Shown here: piece after piece, positions 1 through 8,859 of the stretch | Numbering within the stretch: position 1 is the first letter of the stretch | Layout of the letters: every line of letters starts with the position of its first letter | DNA from: Bacteroidaceae bacterium | GTDB taxonomy: Bacteria > Bacteroidota > Bacteroidia > Bacteroidales > Bacteroidaceae | Assembly (NCBI GenBank): GCA_017416805.1 | Contig: JAFQBB010000032.1 | Location: forward strand, 62,001-126,000 | DNA: 64,000 bases | Reading direction: 5' to 3' | The notes under the pieces: model-generated | The model's database searches: none | The model's input: only the letters and a program-made list of their open reading frames with translations | What the model was told of the DNA's origin: nothing | Program-made: the position numbers and the translations under genes

Positions 1-836
1 CGCAGCAGGCAGGTTTCCAATGTGGCAGTGCCCGAAGTGACCAAAGCCGCTTGTGCATGGAAAAGAATCTGATAAGTGGCCCCAAAAACCACTTTTACGG
101 CATCTCCTTGGATATAGCGACTGTAATAGTCCGGCTCTATTCCTGGTGCTCCGGCCAGTACAACCTGGTATTCGGGAAAACGCGAAGCGGCTTCAATCAT
201 CTGAGGAAGATTGTCTTTGATTTCCTGCTTGCGGCTTCCTGCCAGCAAAGCGATGATGGGCTTTTCCGCATCCAGCCTGTTGGACGCAGCAAACTCCTGA
301 AATGTGGTCTTATATCCTTTCTTGAATGCCTCTACGGCATCGACACATGGATTCCCTACATATTCGATGGGGTATTGGTGTTTCTTCTCGAAAAAGTCGA
401 TTTCAAAAGGAAGGATTGAAAACAGGGCATCTACATGTTGTTTGATATCTTTAATCCGATATTCCTTCCATGCCCATATCTTGGGAGAAATATAGTAGAA
501 CACAGGGATTTGTGTGTGCTTCTTGACATATCTGGCAATATCCAAGTTGAAGCCGGGGTAATCAATAAGAATGACTACATCAGGATTCCACTCTCTGATA
601 TCGCGCTTGCACATCTTCATATTGGACAGAATGGTTGGCAAGTGCAATAATACGGGAATGAATCCCATGTAAGCCAGTTCACGATAATGCTTCACTCGGG
701 TTCCTCCTACTGAAGCCATCAGATCACCTCCGAAAAAACGGAACTGTGCTTCTTTGTCCTCCTGTTGTAAAGCCCGCATCAGATTAGAAGCATGCAAGTC
801 GCCTGATGCTTCACCGGCAATGAGGTAATATTTCAT
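1..836 (-). CDS. lpxB: Lipid-A-disaccharide synthase, C-terminus outside window
   Basis: Glycosyltransferase of lipid A synthesis. It joins UDP-2,3-diacylglucosamine and lipid X to make lipid A disaccharide at the inner face of the inner membrane. The minus-strand frame opens at 836 with MKYYLIAGEASGDLHA, the typical LpxB N-terminus, followed by FFGGDLM, a DYPGFN segment and YYISPKIWAWKE, all family hallmarks. About 278 codons are present and the frame is still open at base 1, so the last roughly 100 residues are missing. It starts 51 bp after the surE stop and is probably cotranscribed with it. Identification is firm; only the end is unseen. Confidence 0.95.
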   Translation of the reverse strand, partial: MKYYLIAGEASGDLHASNLMRALQQEDKEAQFRFFGGDLMASVGGTRVKHYRELAYMGFIPVLLHLPTILSNMKMCKRDIREWNPDVVILIDYPGFNLDIARYVKKHTQIPVFYYISPKIWAWKEYRIKDIKQHVDALFSILPFEIDFFEKKHQYPIEYVGNPCVDAVEAFKKGYKTTFQEFAASNRLDAEKPIIALLAGSRKQEIKDNLPQMIEAASRFPEYQVVLAGAPGIEPDYYSRYIQGDAVKVVFGATYQILFHAQAALVTSGTATLETCLL

Positions 837-887
837 AAATTTACAGAATCAATGTGGCTAATGTGAATATTAAAGGATCTTGAGAAT

Positions 888-1658
888 CTACCAGTCCCAT
901 TCCTGCATATCCTGCAACAGGGGGTATGCCGTCATGTCAATCTGAATGGGGGTGATTGCAATATACCCATTGTCGAGAGCCCATTTGTCTGTATCAGTAG
1001 ATTCCGGCTCGTGATTGGAGAAATGTCCTGTAATCCAATACAAGTCTGCCCCTCCACGAGGATGTGGACAACTGCACCATTCACGTTCCCAACATCCTAT
1101 GGTCTGCCTGCATATCTTTATGCCTTTATAAGGCGGATATTGTGGAAAATTCACATTGAGGCATGTGCCTTGTGGGAGTCCGTGATGCAATACCTTATGG
1201 ACGATTTCCCGTATAGGCTCCATTGTGGGTTCAAAATCCAAATCGGGATCATGGTCGCAAACGGAAAAGCCTATAGAGGGAATACCTTTCATGCATCCTT
1301 CAAGAACCACCCCCATTGTTCCTGAATAATGTACATTTACTGCCGAATTGTCCCCATGATTGATTCCACCGATAATCAAATCCGGACATCGGGGAGTCAC
1401 AGTCTCTAAGGCTAACTTTATGCAGTCAACAGGAGTTCCTGTACACCGGTAAATGGATAGTCCCTCTTCTTTGCTGACCGGCAAAAAGGAGATGGGATTT
1501 TGTGATGTGATGGCCGCAGCCATGCCTGACCGTGGTGAATCGGGAGCCATGACAATGAGGTCTGCGGCAGGACGGAGAAAACGTATCAGCTCATTAATGC
1601 CTTTGGCCGCAACTCCATCATCGTTGGAGATAAGTATAAGTGGTCTTCTTTGTTGCAT
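888..1658 (-). CDS. surE: 5'/3'-nucleotidase SurE
   Basis: Metal-dependent nucleoside monophosphate phosphatase acting in the cytoplasm. The N-terminus carries the metal-binding ISNDDG motif (about residues 9-14), and the body has GGINHGDN and YSGTMGV, both SurE signatures. The frame is open upstream to 1775, but the conserved N-terminus begins at the ATG at 1656-1658, and the predicted transcription start (about 1680) lies inside the extension, so 1658 is the chosen start. That gives 256 residues, the usual family size. lpxB follows after 51 bp on the same strand, a common Bacteroidetes pairing. Confidence 0.95.
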   Translation of the reverse strand: MQQRRPLILISNDDGVAAKGINELIRFLRPAADLIVMAPDSPRSGMAAAITSQNPISFLPVSKEEGLSIYRCTGTPVDCIKLALETVTPRCPDLIIGGINHGDNSAVNVHYSGTMGVVLEGCMKGIPSIGFSVCDHDPDLDFEPTMEPIREIVHKVLHHGLPQGTCLNVNFPQYPPYKGIKICRQTIGCWEREWCSCPHPRGGADLYWITGHFSNHEPESTDTDKWALDNGYIAITPIQIDMTAYPLLQDMQEWDW

Positions 1659-1686
1659 ATCTTTATGGAAATTTGATGAATAGGTG

Positions 1687-1717
1687 CAAAAATAATCAAA
1701 AAACCGTAATGCACAAA
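1687..1717 (-). promoter_or_regulatory. Promoter of surE-lpxB
   Basis: Reading the minus strand, a TTTG box (1714-1717) is followed after 19 bp by TATTTTTG (1687-1694). This matches the Bacteroidetes primary-sigma promoter (TTTG, 19-21 bp, TAnnTTTG). Transcription would start near 1680, giving a leader of about 22 nt before the surE ATG. Confidence 0.65.
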
Positions 1718-1724
1718 GGTGGAA

Positions 1725-1756
1725 TTGTATTATTTGTTGAAAATATACTATCTTTG
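1725..1756 (+). promoter_or_regulatory. Promoter of the parA operon
   Basis: TATCTTTG at 1749-1756 is a perfect -7 box. A TTG at 1725-1727 lies 21 bp upstream as a weaker -33 box. Transcription would start near 1763, leaving a leader of about 150 nt before parA. It is divergent from the surE promoter. Confidence 0.6.
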
Positions 1757-1806
1757 TGCCCATACTTGACCTCACTGGAGAATGCCAGGCATGGTTATGA
1801 CTGAGG

Positions 1807-1841
1807 TTATTAACAAAATGTGCAACTTATCAACAGTTGCA
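1807..1841 (+). promoter_or_regulatory. Inverted repeat with DnaA-box-like words in the parA leader
   Basis: TGCAACT (1821-1827) and AGTTGCA (1835-1841) form a perfect 7-bp inverted repeat around a 7-nt centre. TTATTAACA (1807-1815) and TTATCAACA (1827-1835) each differ from the DnaA box TTATCCACA at one or two positions. The site lies between the predicted transcription start and the parA ATG. It could be an autoregulatory operator or a hairpin; the role is inferred from position only. Confidence 0.3.
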
Positions 1842-1913
1842 ATAAACTCTTCAGCAATTATTCGGCGGTTTGACGAAAAGTCCGTTATTTCGCAGCAGCT
1901 AACAAATGAGTTT

Positions 1914-2675
1914 ATGGGAAAAATTATTGCTTTAGCCAATCAGAAGGGTGGAGTAGGAAAAACCACCACAGCCATCAATCTGGCCGCATCGTTGGCCACA
2001 TTGGAGAAGAAGGTCCTTTTAATCGATGCCGATCCGCAGGCAAATGCCTCATCAGGAGTGGGAGTGGACATCAAGCAGGTGGACACGTCTATCTATGAAT
2101 GCTTGGTGACTCAAACCGACATTCGTGAGGCTATTTATACAACGGATATAGAGGGCTTGGATGTCGTACCGTCACACATAGATCTGGTAGGCGCGGAGAT
2201 CGAGATGTTGAACATGACCGAACGCGAACGGGTCATGAAGAAAGTCCTGTCAACCATCGTTCCGGATTATGACTACATTCTGATAGATTGCTCACCGTCA
2301 TTAGGATTGATAACTGTCAATGCTTTGACTGCGGCCGATTCGGTAATCATCCCGGTACAATGTGAATACTTTGCACTTGAAGGAATCAGCAAATTGTTGA
2401 ATACAATCAAAATTATCAAGTCCAAATTGAACCCCTCGTTGGAAATAGAGGGCTTTTTGCTGACAATGTATGATTCACGTTTACGTTTGCATAACCAGGT
2501 GTATGATGAGGTAAGGCGCCATTTCCAAGAGTTGGTGTTCCGAACGGTGATACAGAGGAATGTAAAACTGGGAGAGGCTCCAAGCCATGGCATACCTGTT
2601 ATCCTGTATGACGCAGATTCGACAGGAGCCAGAAATCATTTGGCATTAGCCACAGAGATTGTAAAAAGAAATTGA
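1914..2675 (+). CDS. parA: Chromosome partitioning ATPase ParA (Soj)
   Basis: Walker-type ATPase that, with ParB, moves chromosome origins apart. The deviant Walker A motif KGGVGKTTT follows the start directly, DADPQAN comes next, and the Walker B region reads [10 protein letters not shown]. The frame is open upstream to 1782, but the family N-terminus [13 protein letters not shown] begins at the ATG at 1914, giving 253 residues, the normal Soj length. A long leader with an inverted repeat precedes it. parB follows 36 bp downstream, the standard pairing. Confidence 0.95.
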   Translation: MGKIIALANQKGGVGKTTTAINLAASLATLEKKVLLIDADPQANASSGVGVDIKQVDTSIYECLVTQTDIREAIYTTDIEGLDVVPSHIDLVGAEIEMLNMTERERVMKKVLSTIVPDYDYILIDCSPSLGLITVNALTAADSVIIPVQCEYFALEGISKLLNTIKIIKSKLNPSLEIEGFLLTMYDSRLRLHNQVYDEVRRHFQELVFRTVIQRNVKLGEAPSHGIPVILYDADSTGARNHLALATEIVKRN

Positions 2676-2711
2676 CCTGCATAGGTGGGTTCTATAAAGA
2701 TTTGCTAAAAT

Positions 2712-3599
2712 ATGGCAGTACAGAAGAAATATTCAGCATTAGGACGCGGATTGGACGCGCTTATTTCTACAGAAGAGGTAAGGACGCAGGGGTCTTCGTC
2801 TATCCATGAAGTTCCCATTGGGCAAATAAAAGCCAATCCCAACCAGCCCAGAAGGGAGTTTGATCTGGAGGCTTTACAGGAATTGGCAGACTCAATAGCA
2901 TCAATAGGCATCATACAGCCTATCACTTTACGGAAGGTGGCAGAAGATTCATACCAGATAATCGCTGGTGAACGCCGCTTCAGAGCCTCCCAACTGGCAG
3001 GTCTGGAATCAGTCCCTGCATATATCCGCACGGCAGACGATGAGAATGTAATGGAGATGGCTCTTATTGAGAATATCCAACGGGAGGACCTGAATGCATT
3101 GGAAATATCATTAGCCTACCAACACCTGATTGAACAGTATGGTCTGACACAGGAACGTTTGAGTGAACGGGTGGGGAAAAAGCGTACGACCATAGCCAAC
3201 TATCTGCGCTTGCTGAAACTCCCGGCACAGATACAAGTTGCCTTGCAAAACCGTGAGATAGATATGGGACATGCACGGGCTTTGTTGACATTGGACAATC
3301 CCACGTTGCAAATCCGTCTGTTTGAAGAAATACAACGTGAAGGCTATTCTGTGCGTAAAGTGGAACAGATGATCCGTGCATTGGATGGAAATGATGCAAA
3401 AAGAGGTGCCATAAAAAAAGAACAAAAAGATGAGATCGCGCCAAAGGATTATGACATGTTGAAACAACACTTGTCCGGATTCTTTGGCAGCAAAGTGCAG
3501 CTTTCCTGTTCTGCTAAAGGAAAAGGAAAAATCACAATACCTTTTGGTAGTGAAGAAGAACTGGAACGCATTGTTAGCATACTTGACAACTTGAAATGA
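2712..3599 (+). CDS. parB: Chromosome partitioning protein ParB
   Basis: Centromere-binding CTP-dependent clamp that loads on parS and stimulates ParA. The N-terminal LGRGLDALI motif is the ParA-interaction segment; NPNQPRREF, then GERRFRAS and the ENIQREDLNALE segment form the ParB/Srx box, followed by a helix-turn-helix (about residues 145-190, KKRTTIANYLRLLKLP). Length is 295 residues, as expected. The stop overlaps the start of the next gene by 4 bp (ATGA). I looked for a parS palindrome resembling TGTTTCACGTGAAACA near the locus and found none. Confidence 0.95.
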   Translation: MAVQKKYSALGRGLDALISTEEVRTQGSSSIHEVPIGQIKANPNQPRREFDLEALQELADSIASIGIIQPITLRKVAEDSYQIIAGERRFRASQLAGLESVPAYIRTADDENVMEMALIENIQREDLNALEISLAYQHLIEQYGLTQERLSERVGKKRTTIANYLRLLKLPAQIQVALQNREIDMGHARALLTLDNPTLQIRLFEEIQREGYSVRKVEQMIRALDGNDAKRGAIKKEQKDEIAPKDYDMLKQHLSGFFGSKVQLSCSAKGKGKITIPFGSEEELERIVSILDNLK

Positions 3600-4339
3600 G
3601 GCATTGTGAGATAACACACCGATTGATACTTGTGGCACTTCTATTCCTTACTGCATTTGAGGGGAATATTTGTGCCAAACAGCCTGTCCTGTCAGATTAT
3701 GACGAATGGGTTACTGACAGCATTTCCCATACGAATAGAGAGAACATGCAAGAGCAAGAGGCTCCTATAGATTCGACGGAGATACCTGTCCCCCTGTCAA
3801 TAGAAGAGCCTGAAAAAGTATCACGCTTGACGAAAGAGCAATTCATTCCCAATCCGGCAAAAGCAACCTGGCTGGCTGTAATATTCCCAGGTGGCGGACA
3901 GATTTACAACCGCAAATATTGGAAACTGCCCATTATATACGGAGGTTTTGTAGGATGTGCATACGCTCTCTCATGGAATGGCCAGATGTATGAAGACTAC
4001 TCACAGGCTTATCTGGACATTATGGATGATAATCCTAATACTGACAGTTTCATGGATTTGTTGCCACCGGGTTATAATGTGGATGCCAATCTGGATTATC
4101 TGAAAAGAGTCATCAAACGAAAAAAAGACTCATTCCGCCGTTATCGGGATTTGAGCATTTTCTGTTTCATCGGGGTTTATGCTGTTTCTATCATAGATGC
4201 ATACGTTGATGCAGAGTTGGCAAGTTTTGATTTGAGCAAAGATCTGACACTGAAAATGGAACCGGCCGTCATTAATAGTGGCCGACATGATTTGGAACAT
4301 GGCAACTCGTATGGACTGCAATGCAGTTTAAGATTCTAA
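3596..4339 (+). CDS. DUF5683 domain protein, exported
   Basis: Protein of 247 residues with an N-terminal signal sequence (about residues 8-28), a low-complexity acidic linker, then a DUF5683-like core with AIFPGGGQIYNRKYWK-type sequence (about 95-115) and a hydrophobic segment near FCFIGVYAVSIIDAYVDA. The family is widespread next to parB in Bacteroidetes and has no established function; the core suggests a membrane-associated envelope protein. It overlaps parB by 4 bp and precedes a lytic transglycosylase by 32 bp, so it is part of the parAB-mltD-relA operon. Confidence 0.85.
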   Translation: MRHCEITHRLILVALLFLTAFEGNICAKQPVLSDYDEWVTDSISHTNRENMQEQEAPIDSTEIPVPLSIEEPEKVSRLTKEQFIPNPAKATWLAVIFPGGGQIYNRKYWKLPIIYGGFVGCAYALSWNGQMYEDYSQAYLDIMDDNPNTDSFMDLLPPGYNVDANLDYLKRVIKRKKDSFRRYRDLSIFCFIGVYAVSIIDAYVDAELASFDLSKDLTLKMEPAVINSGRHDLEHGNSYGLQCSLRF

Positions 4340-4371
4340 TCCCCCTCAAATTATAAAGGAATAAACAGAGA

Positions 4372-5631
4372 ATGAGAAAATTTATACTATTAGTATTATC
4401 GTTCATTAGCGTCTCTTCTGTCATGTATGGTCACGAAGCGGACACGTTGGTAGTCCATAATCCTCGTACAGGCGCTCCAGAAGTCATTGATTTGCCAGAA
4501 GCTATGACTGAACGGCTTGACAGTCTGTTGAATGATTGGTTGGCAAAGAACTATTTGGACCCTTTAGCGGATTGCCAAGGAGGTTTTGCAAATCCTTCGT
4601 TCAATGATTCGGCATATGCCGACCGCCTGTCTCGGATTCCGTCTGTTATGGAAATGCCATACAACAACGTTGTACGTAAATTCATTGATCAGTATTCCGG
4701 CAAATTGAATGGCACAGTTTCTTATATGCTGGGAGCCATGAATTTCTATATGCCCATATTTGAAGAGGCACTCGACAAGTATAATTTGCCTAACGAGTTG
4801 AAATATCTGCCAATCATAGAGTCTGCTCTCAAACCGTCGGCCGTATCGCGTGCAGGAGCTTCCGGCTTGTGGCAATTCATGCTGAAAACGGCCAAACTGT
4901 ACGGACTGAAATCGAACAGTCTTATTGACGAACGGCGTGACCCGATAAAGTCAACTTATGCTGCAGCCCGCTATCTGAAGGAACTTTATGCCATGTATGG
5001 GGACTGGAATCTGGTGATTGCCGCTTACAACTGCGGTCCGGGCAATGTAAACAAGGCCATTCACCGTTCTGGGGGGGCTACTGACTATTGGACCATATAC
5101 AACCATTTGCCGCGTGAAACCCGTGGATACGTTCCGGCATTCATTGCTGCCAATTACATCATGAACTACTATTGCCTGCATGGCATATCGCCTATGAATT
5201 CTGAACTGCCTATGGCTACAGATACCCTCATGATTAGTCGCGATGTTCATTTCGGGCAGATCTCAGACCTGTGCAAGTTGGATATAGAGGTAATCCGTGC
5301 TCTTAATCCTCAGTACAAGAAGGATATGGTGCCGGGAAACAGCATGGAGTGCATCTTACGCCTCCCTTACGAAGCTGTTGCCACCTTTATTGATTATGGA
5401 GATTCTATCTATCAGCACAAGGCTGCCCAGTACCTGAAAAAGCGCCGGTATGTTGCCATCAAGGACGATGCCGGACTTTCTACAGGTAAAGCCCAGTATC
5501 ACAAGATACGGCAAGGCGAGACCCTTTCGACCATTGCCAGACGCTATGGGACAACTGTGAAGAAACTGCGCGCGTTGAATAATATGAGGAATAATAAAAT
5601 ACGGGCAGGAAAACGGTTGCGTGTGTTGTAA
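4372..5631 (+). CDS. mltD: Membrane-bound lytic murein transglycosylase D with LysM domain
   Basis: Cleaves peptidoglycan glycan strands to anhydro-muropeptides. A signal peptide (residues 1-20) is followed by an SLT domain (about 120-250) with the catalytic Glu in PIIESALKPSAVSRAG, then SGLWQFM and AAYNCGPGNV, all classic MltD motifs. One LysM repeat ends the protein (about 375-418, RQGETLSTIARRYGTTVKKL). At 419 residues it carries one LysM where E. coli MltD has two or more. It sits in the operon between the DUF5683 gene and the RelA/SpoT gene. Confidence 0.93.
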   Translation: MRKFILLVLSFISVSSVMYGHEADTLVVHNPRTGAPEVIDLPEAMTERLDSLLNDWLAKNYLDPLADCQGGFANPSFNDSAYADRLSRIPSVMEMPYNNVVRKFIDQYSGKLNGTVSYMLGAMNFYMPIFEEALDKYNLPNELKYLPIIESALKPSAVSRAGASGLWQFMLKTAKLYGLKSNSLIDERRDPIKSTYAAARYLKELYAMYGDWNLVIAAYNCGPGNVNKAIHRSGGATDYWTIYNHLPRETRGYVPAFIAANYIMNYYCLHGISPMNSELPMATDTLMISRDVHFGQISDLCKLDIEVIRALNPQYKKDMVPGNSMECILRLPYEAVATFIDYGDSIYQHKAAQYLKKRRYVAIKDDAGLSTGKAQYHKIRQGETLSTIARRYGTTVKKLRALNNMRNNKIRAGKRLRVL

Positions 5632-5654
5632 GGGTAACTATAAAAAAGACAATT

Positions 5655-7964
5655 ATGGAGGAGAACAAAAACCTTATGGATAAAGAGCGAGAAGATGAGA
5701 GAATGATAGATGAGGCTTTCCAAAGACTCTTGGAGACCTATCTGGCCTCAAAACACAGGAAGAAAGTCGAAATCATTACCAAAGCCTTCAATTTTGCAAA
5801 ACAAGCCCATAAAGGGGTACGTCGTCGGTCAGGCGAACCCTACATCATGCACCCTATTGCCGTGGCACAGATTGTTTGTGGCGAAATAGGTCTTGGTTCC
5901 ACCTCCATTTGCTCTGCCCTGCTGCATGACGTTGTTGAAGACACAGACTATACCGTAGAGGATATATCCAACATTTTTGGTCCTAAAATAGCACAAATAG
6001 TAGATGGACTGACAAAAATCTCCGGTGGAATTTTTGGAGACCGTGCTTCCGGGCAGGCTGAGAACTTCAAGAAACTGCTGCTTACCATGTCAGAGGACAT
6101 CCGGGTTATCCTCATAAAAATGGCCGACCGCTTGCATAATATGCGTACATTAGGGTCCATGTTGCCCAGCAAGCAATACAAGATTGCAGGCGAGACGCTC
6201 TATATCTATGCTCCCTTGGCCAACAGGTTGGGACTGAACAAGATAAAAAGTGAACTTGAAGACCTCAGTTTCAAGTACGAACATCCGGAAACTTATCAGG
6301 AAATAGTCCAGAAGTTGCAACTCACCCAATTGGAAAGACGGAATGTCTTTGAAGACTTCATAGCTCCCATCAAGAAACGGCTCGACGAAATGGGATTCAC
6401 CTATCGCATTGAAGACCGTATAAAGACTCCTTACTCCATTTGGAACAAGATGCAGAACAAGCACGTCGCCTTCGAGGATATTTATGACATTCTGGCCGTA
6501 CGTATCATCTTTACGCCCATAGTTCCGGAAGAGGAGTTGAACGAATGTTTTGACATATACGTCTCGATGTGCAAAATATACAAGTCGCACCCTGACCGCT
6601 TGCGCGATTGGATTAGTCACCCCAAGGCCAACGGTTATCAGGCCTTGCACACAACTTTGATGAGCGCACAAGGTGAATGGATAGAGGTACAGATTCGTAG
6701 CGAGCGGATGAACGATGTGGCTGAACATGGATTTGCTGCCCATTGGAAATACAAAGATGGTGACGGAGGAGAAGACGATGGCGAATTGGACAAATGGCTC
6801 TATACCATCAAAGAGATTTTGGACGACCCGCAACCCGATGCCATGGACTTCTTGGATACCATCAAGCTAAACCTTTTTGCATCCGAGATATTTGTCTTTA
6901 CACCCAAGGGGGAAATAAAGACTATGCCGCAAAACAGTACGGCACTCGACTTTGCATTCAGCATCCACACTTTCTTGGGGAGTCATTGTATCGGAGCGAA
7001 GGTCAATCACAAGCTGGTGCCGCTGAGCCATACTTTGCAGAGTGGTGACCAGGTAGAAATTATCACCTCCAAAAGCCAGCATGTGACATCGGCCTGGTTA
7101 AACTTTGCCACCACAGCCAAGGCAAAGACCAAGATTATGGCCATTTTACGCAAAGAGCAGCGCGTGGCTCAAAAGAGCGGTGAAGAAATTCTGACCCAAT
7201 TCCTTCAAAATGCCGATTTGGAGGTTACAACCCTTAACATTGAGAAACTATGTGCCTTGCACGAGGTTGATAACAGAGAGAGCCTGTTTACAGCCATCGG
7301 GCAAAAGAACATCATATTGGGAGATGAAGACTTGGCCGTGTTGCGCGAAAAGACTTCCAATGCATCCAAAGCATGGAAGAAATACCTGACATTCCCCTTC
7401 GTCGGAGGACGAAACTCTTCGAAAGGGAAAAACTCTTCTTCGCCAGAAAAAGCAAAGAAAGAGACTGATAAACCAGCATCTGGAAACAAGGTTGGCGACA
7501 TTGACCGCAAAAAGACTCTCCAACTGACAGAAGAGTCCATCAGGCAAAACAATTACATGATAGCCAAATGCTGCAACCCCATCCCCGGCGACGATGTATT
7601 GGGATTCATTGATGACAAGAATCACATCGTCATCCACAAACGGCATTGCCCCGTCGCTGCCCGTCTGAAAAGCAGTTTCGGTAACCGCATCCTGGCAGCA
7701 GAGTGGAACACGCATAAGACTCTCTTTTTCCCCGTCAGCCTTTCACTTGAAGGCATTGATGGCGTAGGTATCCTGAATGCCATCACCGAAGTCATATCCC
7801 GTCAGATGAATGTAAACATCCACCGTCTGTCGTTCGAAACCAACGACGGCATTTTTATCGGAAACATCCAACTCTACGTACACGATGTGGAGGATGTCAC
7901 TACCATCTGCAAGAACTTGAAGAAAATAGAACAAATCAAGCAGGTGAGCCGCGTAGAACGATAA
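5655..7964 (+). CDS. RelA/SpoT-type (p)ppGpp synthetase/hydrolase
   Basis: Stringent-response enzyme of 769 residues. The N-terminal HD hydrolase domain keeps its metal site (LLHDVVEDTD, about residue 90), so hydrolysis is likely. The synthetase domain (about 230-370) contains RLRD before HPKANGYQALHTT; this basic RxxD motif is the type seen in bifunctional SpoT-like enzymes rather than the acidic ExDD of synthesis-only RelA. A TGS domain (about 395-455) and a C-terminal ACT domain (about 690-765) follow. Bacteroidales often carry two such paralogues, so I leave the symbol blank. A palindromic repeat element lies 35 bp downstream. Confidence 0.93.
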   Translation: MEENKNLMDKEREDERMIDEAFQRLLETYLASKHRKKVEIITKAFNFAKQAHKGVRRRSGEPYIMHPIAVAQIVCGEIGLGSTSICSALLHDVVEDTDYTVEDISNIFGPKIAQIVDGLTKISGGIFGDRASGQAENFKKLLLTMSEDIRVILIKMADRLHNMRTLGSMLPSKQYKIAGETLYIYAPLANRLGLNKIKSELEDLSFKYEHPETYQEIVQKLQLTQLERRNVFEDFIAPIKKRLDEMGFTYRIEDRIKTPYSIWNKMQNKHVAFEDIYDILAVRIIFTPIVPEEELNECFDIYVSMCKIYKSHPDRLRDWISHPKANGYQALHTTLMSAQGEWIEVQIRSERMNDVAEHGFAAHWKYKDGDGGEDDGELDKWLYTIKEILDDPQPDAMDFLDTIKLNLFASEIFVFTPKGEIKTMPQNSTALDFAFSIHTFLGSHCIGAKVNHKLVPLSHTLQSGDQVEIITSKSQHVTSAWLNFATTAKAKTKIMAILRKEQRVAQKSGEEILTQFLQNADLEVTTLNIEKLCALHEVDNRESLFTAIGQKNIILGDEDLAVLREKTSNASKAWKKYLTFPFVGGRNSSKGKNSSSPEKAKKETDKPASGNKVGDIDRKKTLQLTEESIRQNNYMIAKCCNPIPGDDVLGFIDDKNHIVIHKRHCPVAARLKSSFGNRILAAEWNTHKTLFFPVSLSLEGIDGVGILNAITEVISRQMNVNIHRLSFETNDGIFIGNIQLYVHDVEDVTTICKNLKKIEQIKQVSRVER

Positions 7965-7999
7965 TATAAAAAGATAACAAAGAACCAAAAACACAGGGA

Positions 8000-8127
8000 G
8001 GGCGTGTCATAATTAACTTTTTAGACGCAGATGACGCGGATTTTTCTTGATTATTATACCCGATAGGTTATAATTTATCTGCGTCATCCGCGTCTAAAGA
8101 ATGAAAAGAAAGCATTTTGAAACATCC
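8000..8127 (+). repeat. Dispersed palindromic element, copy 1 (128 bp)
   Basis: A 128-bp element between the convergent relA and chromate-transporter genes. Outer ends are short imperfect inverted repeats (GGGCGTGTCAT and the complement of AACATCC). Internal arms of about 22 bp (TTTAGACGCAGATGACGC... and ...GCGTCATCCGCGTCTAAA) can pair around an A/T-rich centre. It lacks one 9-bp GGATGACGC unit in each arm compared with copy 2 (29055-29200). It could act as a bidirectional terminator. Confidence 0.85.
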
Positions 8128-8177
8128 ACTCTATCCGTTTCTCAGTAAAGACACTATAATCTGTCCTACCGACTATT

Positions 8178-8756
8178 TCAAATGCTATAGATGATACCTC
8201 CTATGGCTCCGCAGAGAATGATGAGGAGGATGGGGCTGACCTTGAATTTCCAAACAGCAATAAAGGAGGCCGCAAATAGTAACAGACTGATGCCGAACTG
8301 CATGGAGGAGGTGTCAGGGGAACCAAAATTCTCTGTATTCATCAGCAATAGGGCTGCAGAAGCTAATAAGCCGACTACGGCCGGACGTAGTGTGGCAAAG
8401 ATGGATTTGACTGTTGGATGATTCATATAACGCAGTAACAAACGGCTTAATGCCAGCATAATCAGGAATGAAGGCATTACAACGGCCAGTGTGGCCACGG
8501 CAGCACCTGCAATGCCAACCCAGGGTGCATAGCCTGCACTGACCACGGCAGAATAGCCTACATAGGTAGCTGAGTTGATGCCAATAGGACCTGGAGTCAT
8601 CTGGCTGACGGCTACGATGTCTGTGAATTCTGAAGCTGAAATCCAACCGTATCGGTTGACCACTTCGCCTTGTATCATGGACAGCATGGCATAGCCTCCA
8701 CCAAAACCAAAAAGGCCTATTTTGAAGAATGTATAGAATAGTTGCAGGAAGAGCAT
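8178..8756 (-). CDS. Chromate transporter family protein (half-size ChrA), second of pair
   Basis: Membrane protein of 192 residues from the CHR family. The motif FGFGGGYAML and the VSQMTPGPIGINSATYVG segment mark a single CHR domain; about six hydrophobic segments follow. Half-size CHR proteins generally occur as adjacent pairs that act together, and this one lies 103 bp downstream of another on the same strand. The substrate may be chromate or another oxyanion; the sequence does not decide. Its partner and the HTCS regulator lie directly upstream. Confidence 0.85.
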   Translation of the reverse strand: MLFLQLFYTFFKIGLFGFGGGYAMLSMIQGEVVNRYGWISASEFTDIVAVSQMTPGPIGINSATYVGYSAVVSAGYAPWVGIAGAAVATLAVVMPSFLIMLALSRLLLRYMNHPTVKSIFATLRPAVVGLLASAALLLMNTENFGSPDTSSMQFGISLLLFAASFIAVWKFKVSPILLIILCGAIGGIIYSI

Positions 8757-8859
8757 TTGTGAATTATGTTTTTTGAATTTTTATATATGGGGCTGGTCAA
8801 TGAGTCGTCTATAGCGAATAAGAATTCGTAGGTTTGTGGTCGTAGTCCGTAACCTTTTT

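Noticed and set aside
1659-1775. Longer N-terminus for SurE
   Set aside because: The extension covers the predicted promoter and has no SurE similarity; the conserved start is at 1658.
1782-1913. Longer N-terminus for ParA from an upstream in-frame ATG
   Set aside because: The extension has no similarity to ParA, contains an inverted repeat, and the family N-terminus begins at 1914.
1-5000. parS site near parAB
   Set aside because: No palindrome close to TGTTTCACGTGAAACA was found by eye.
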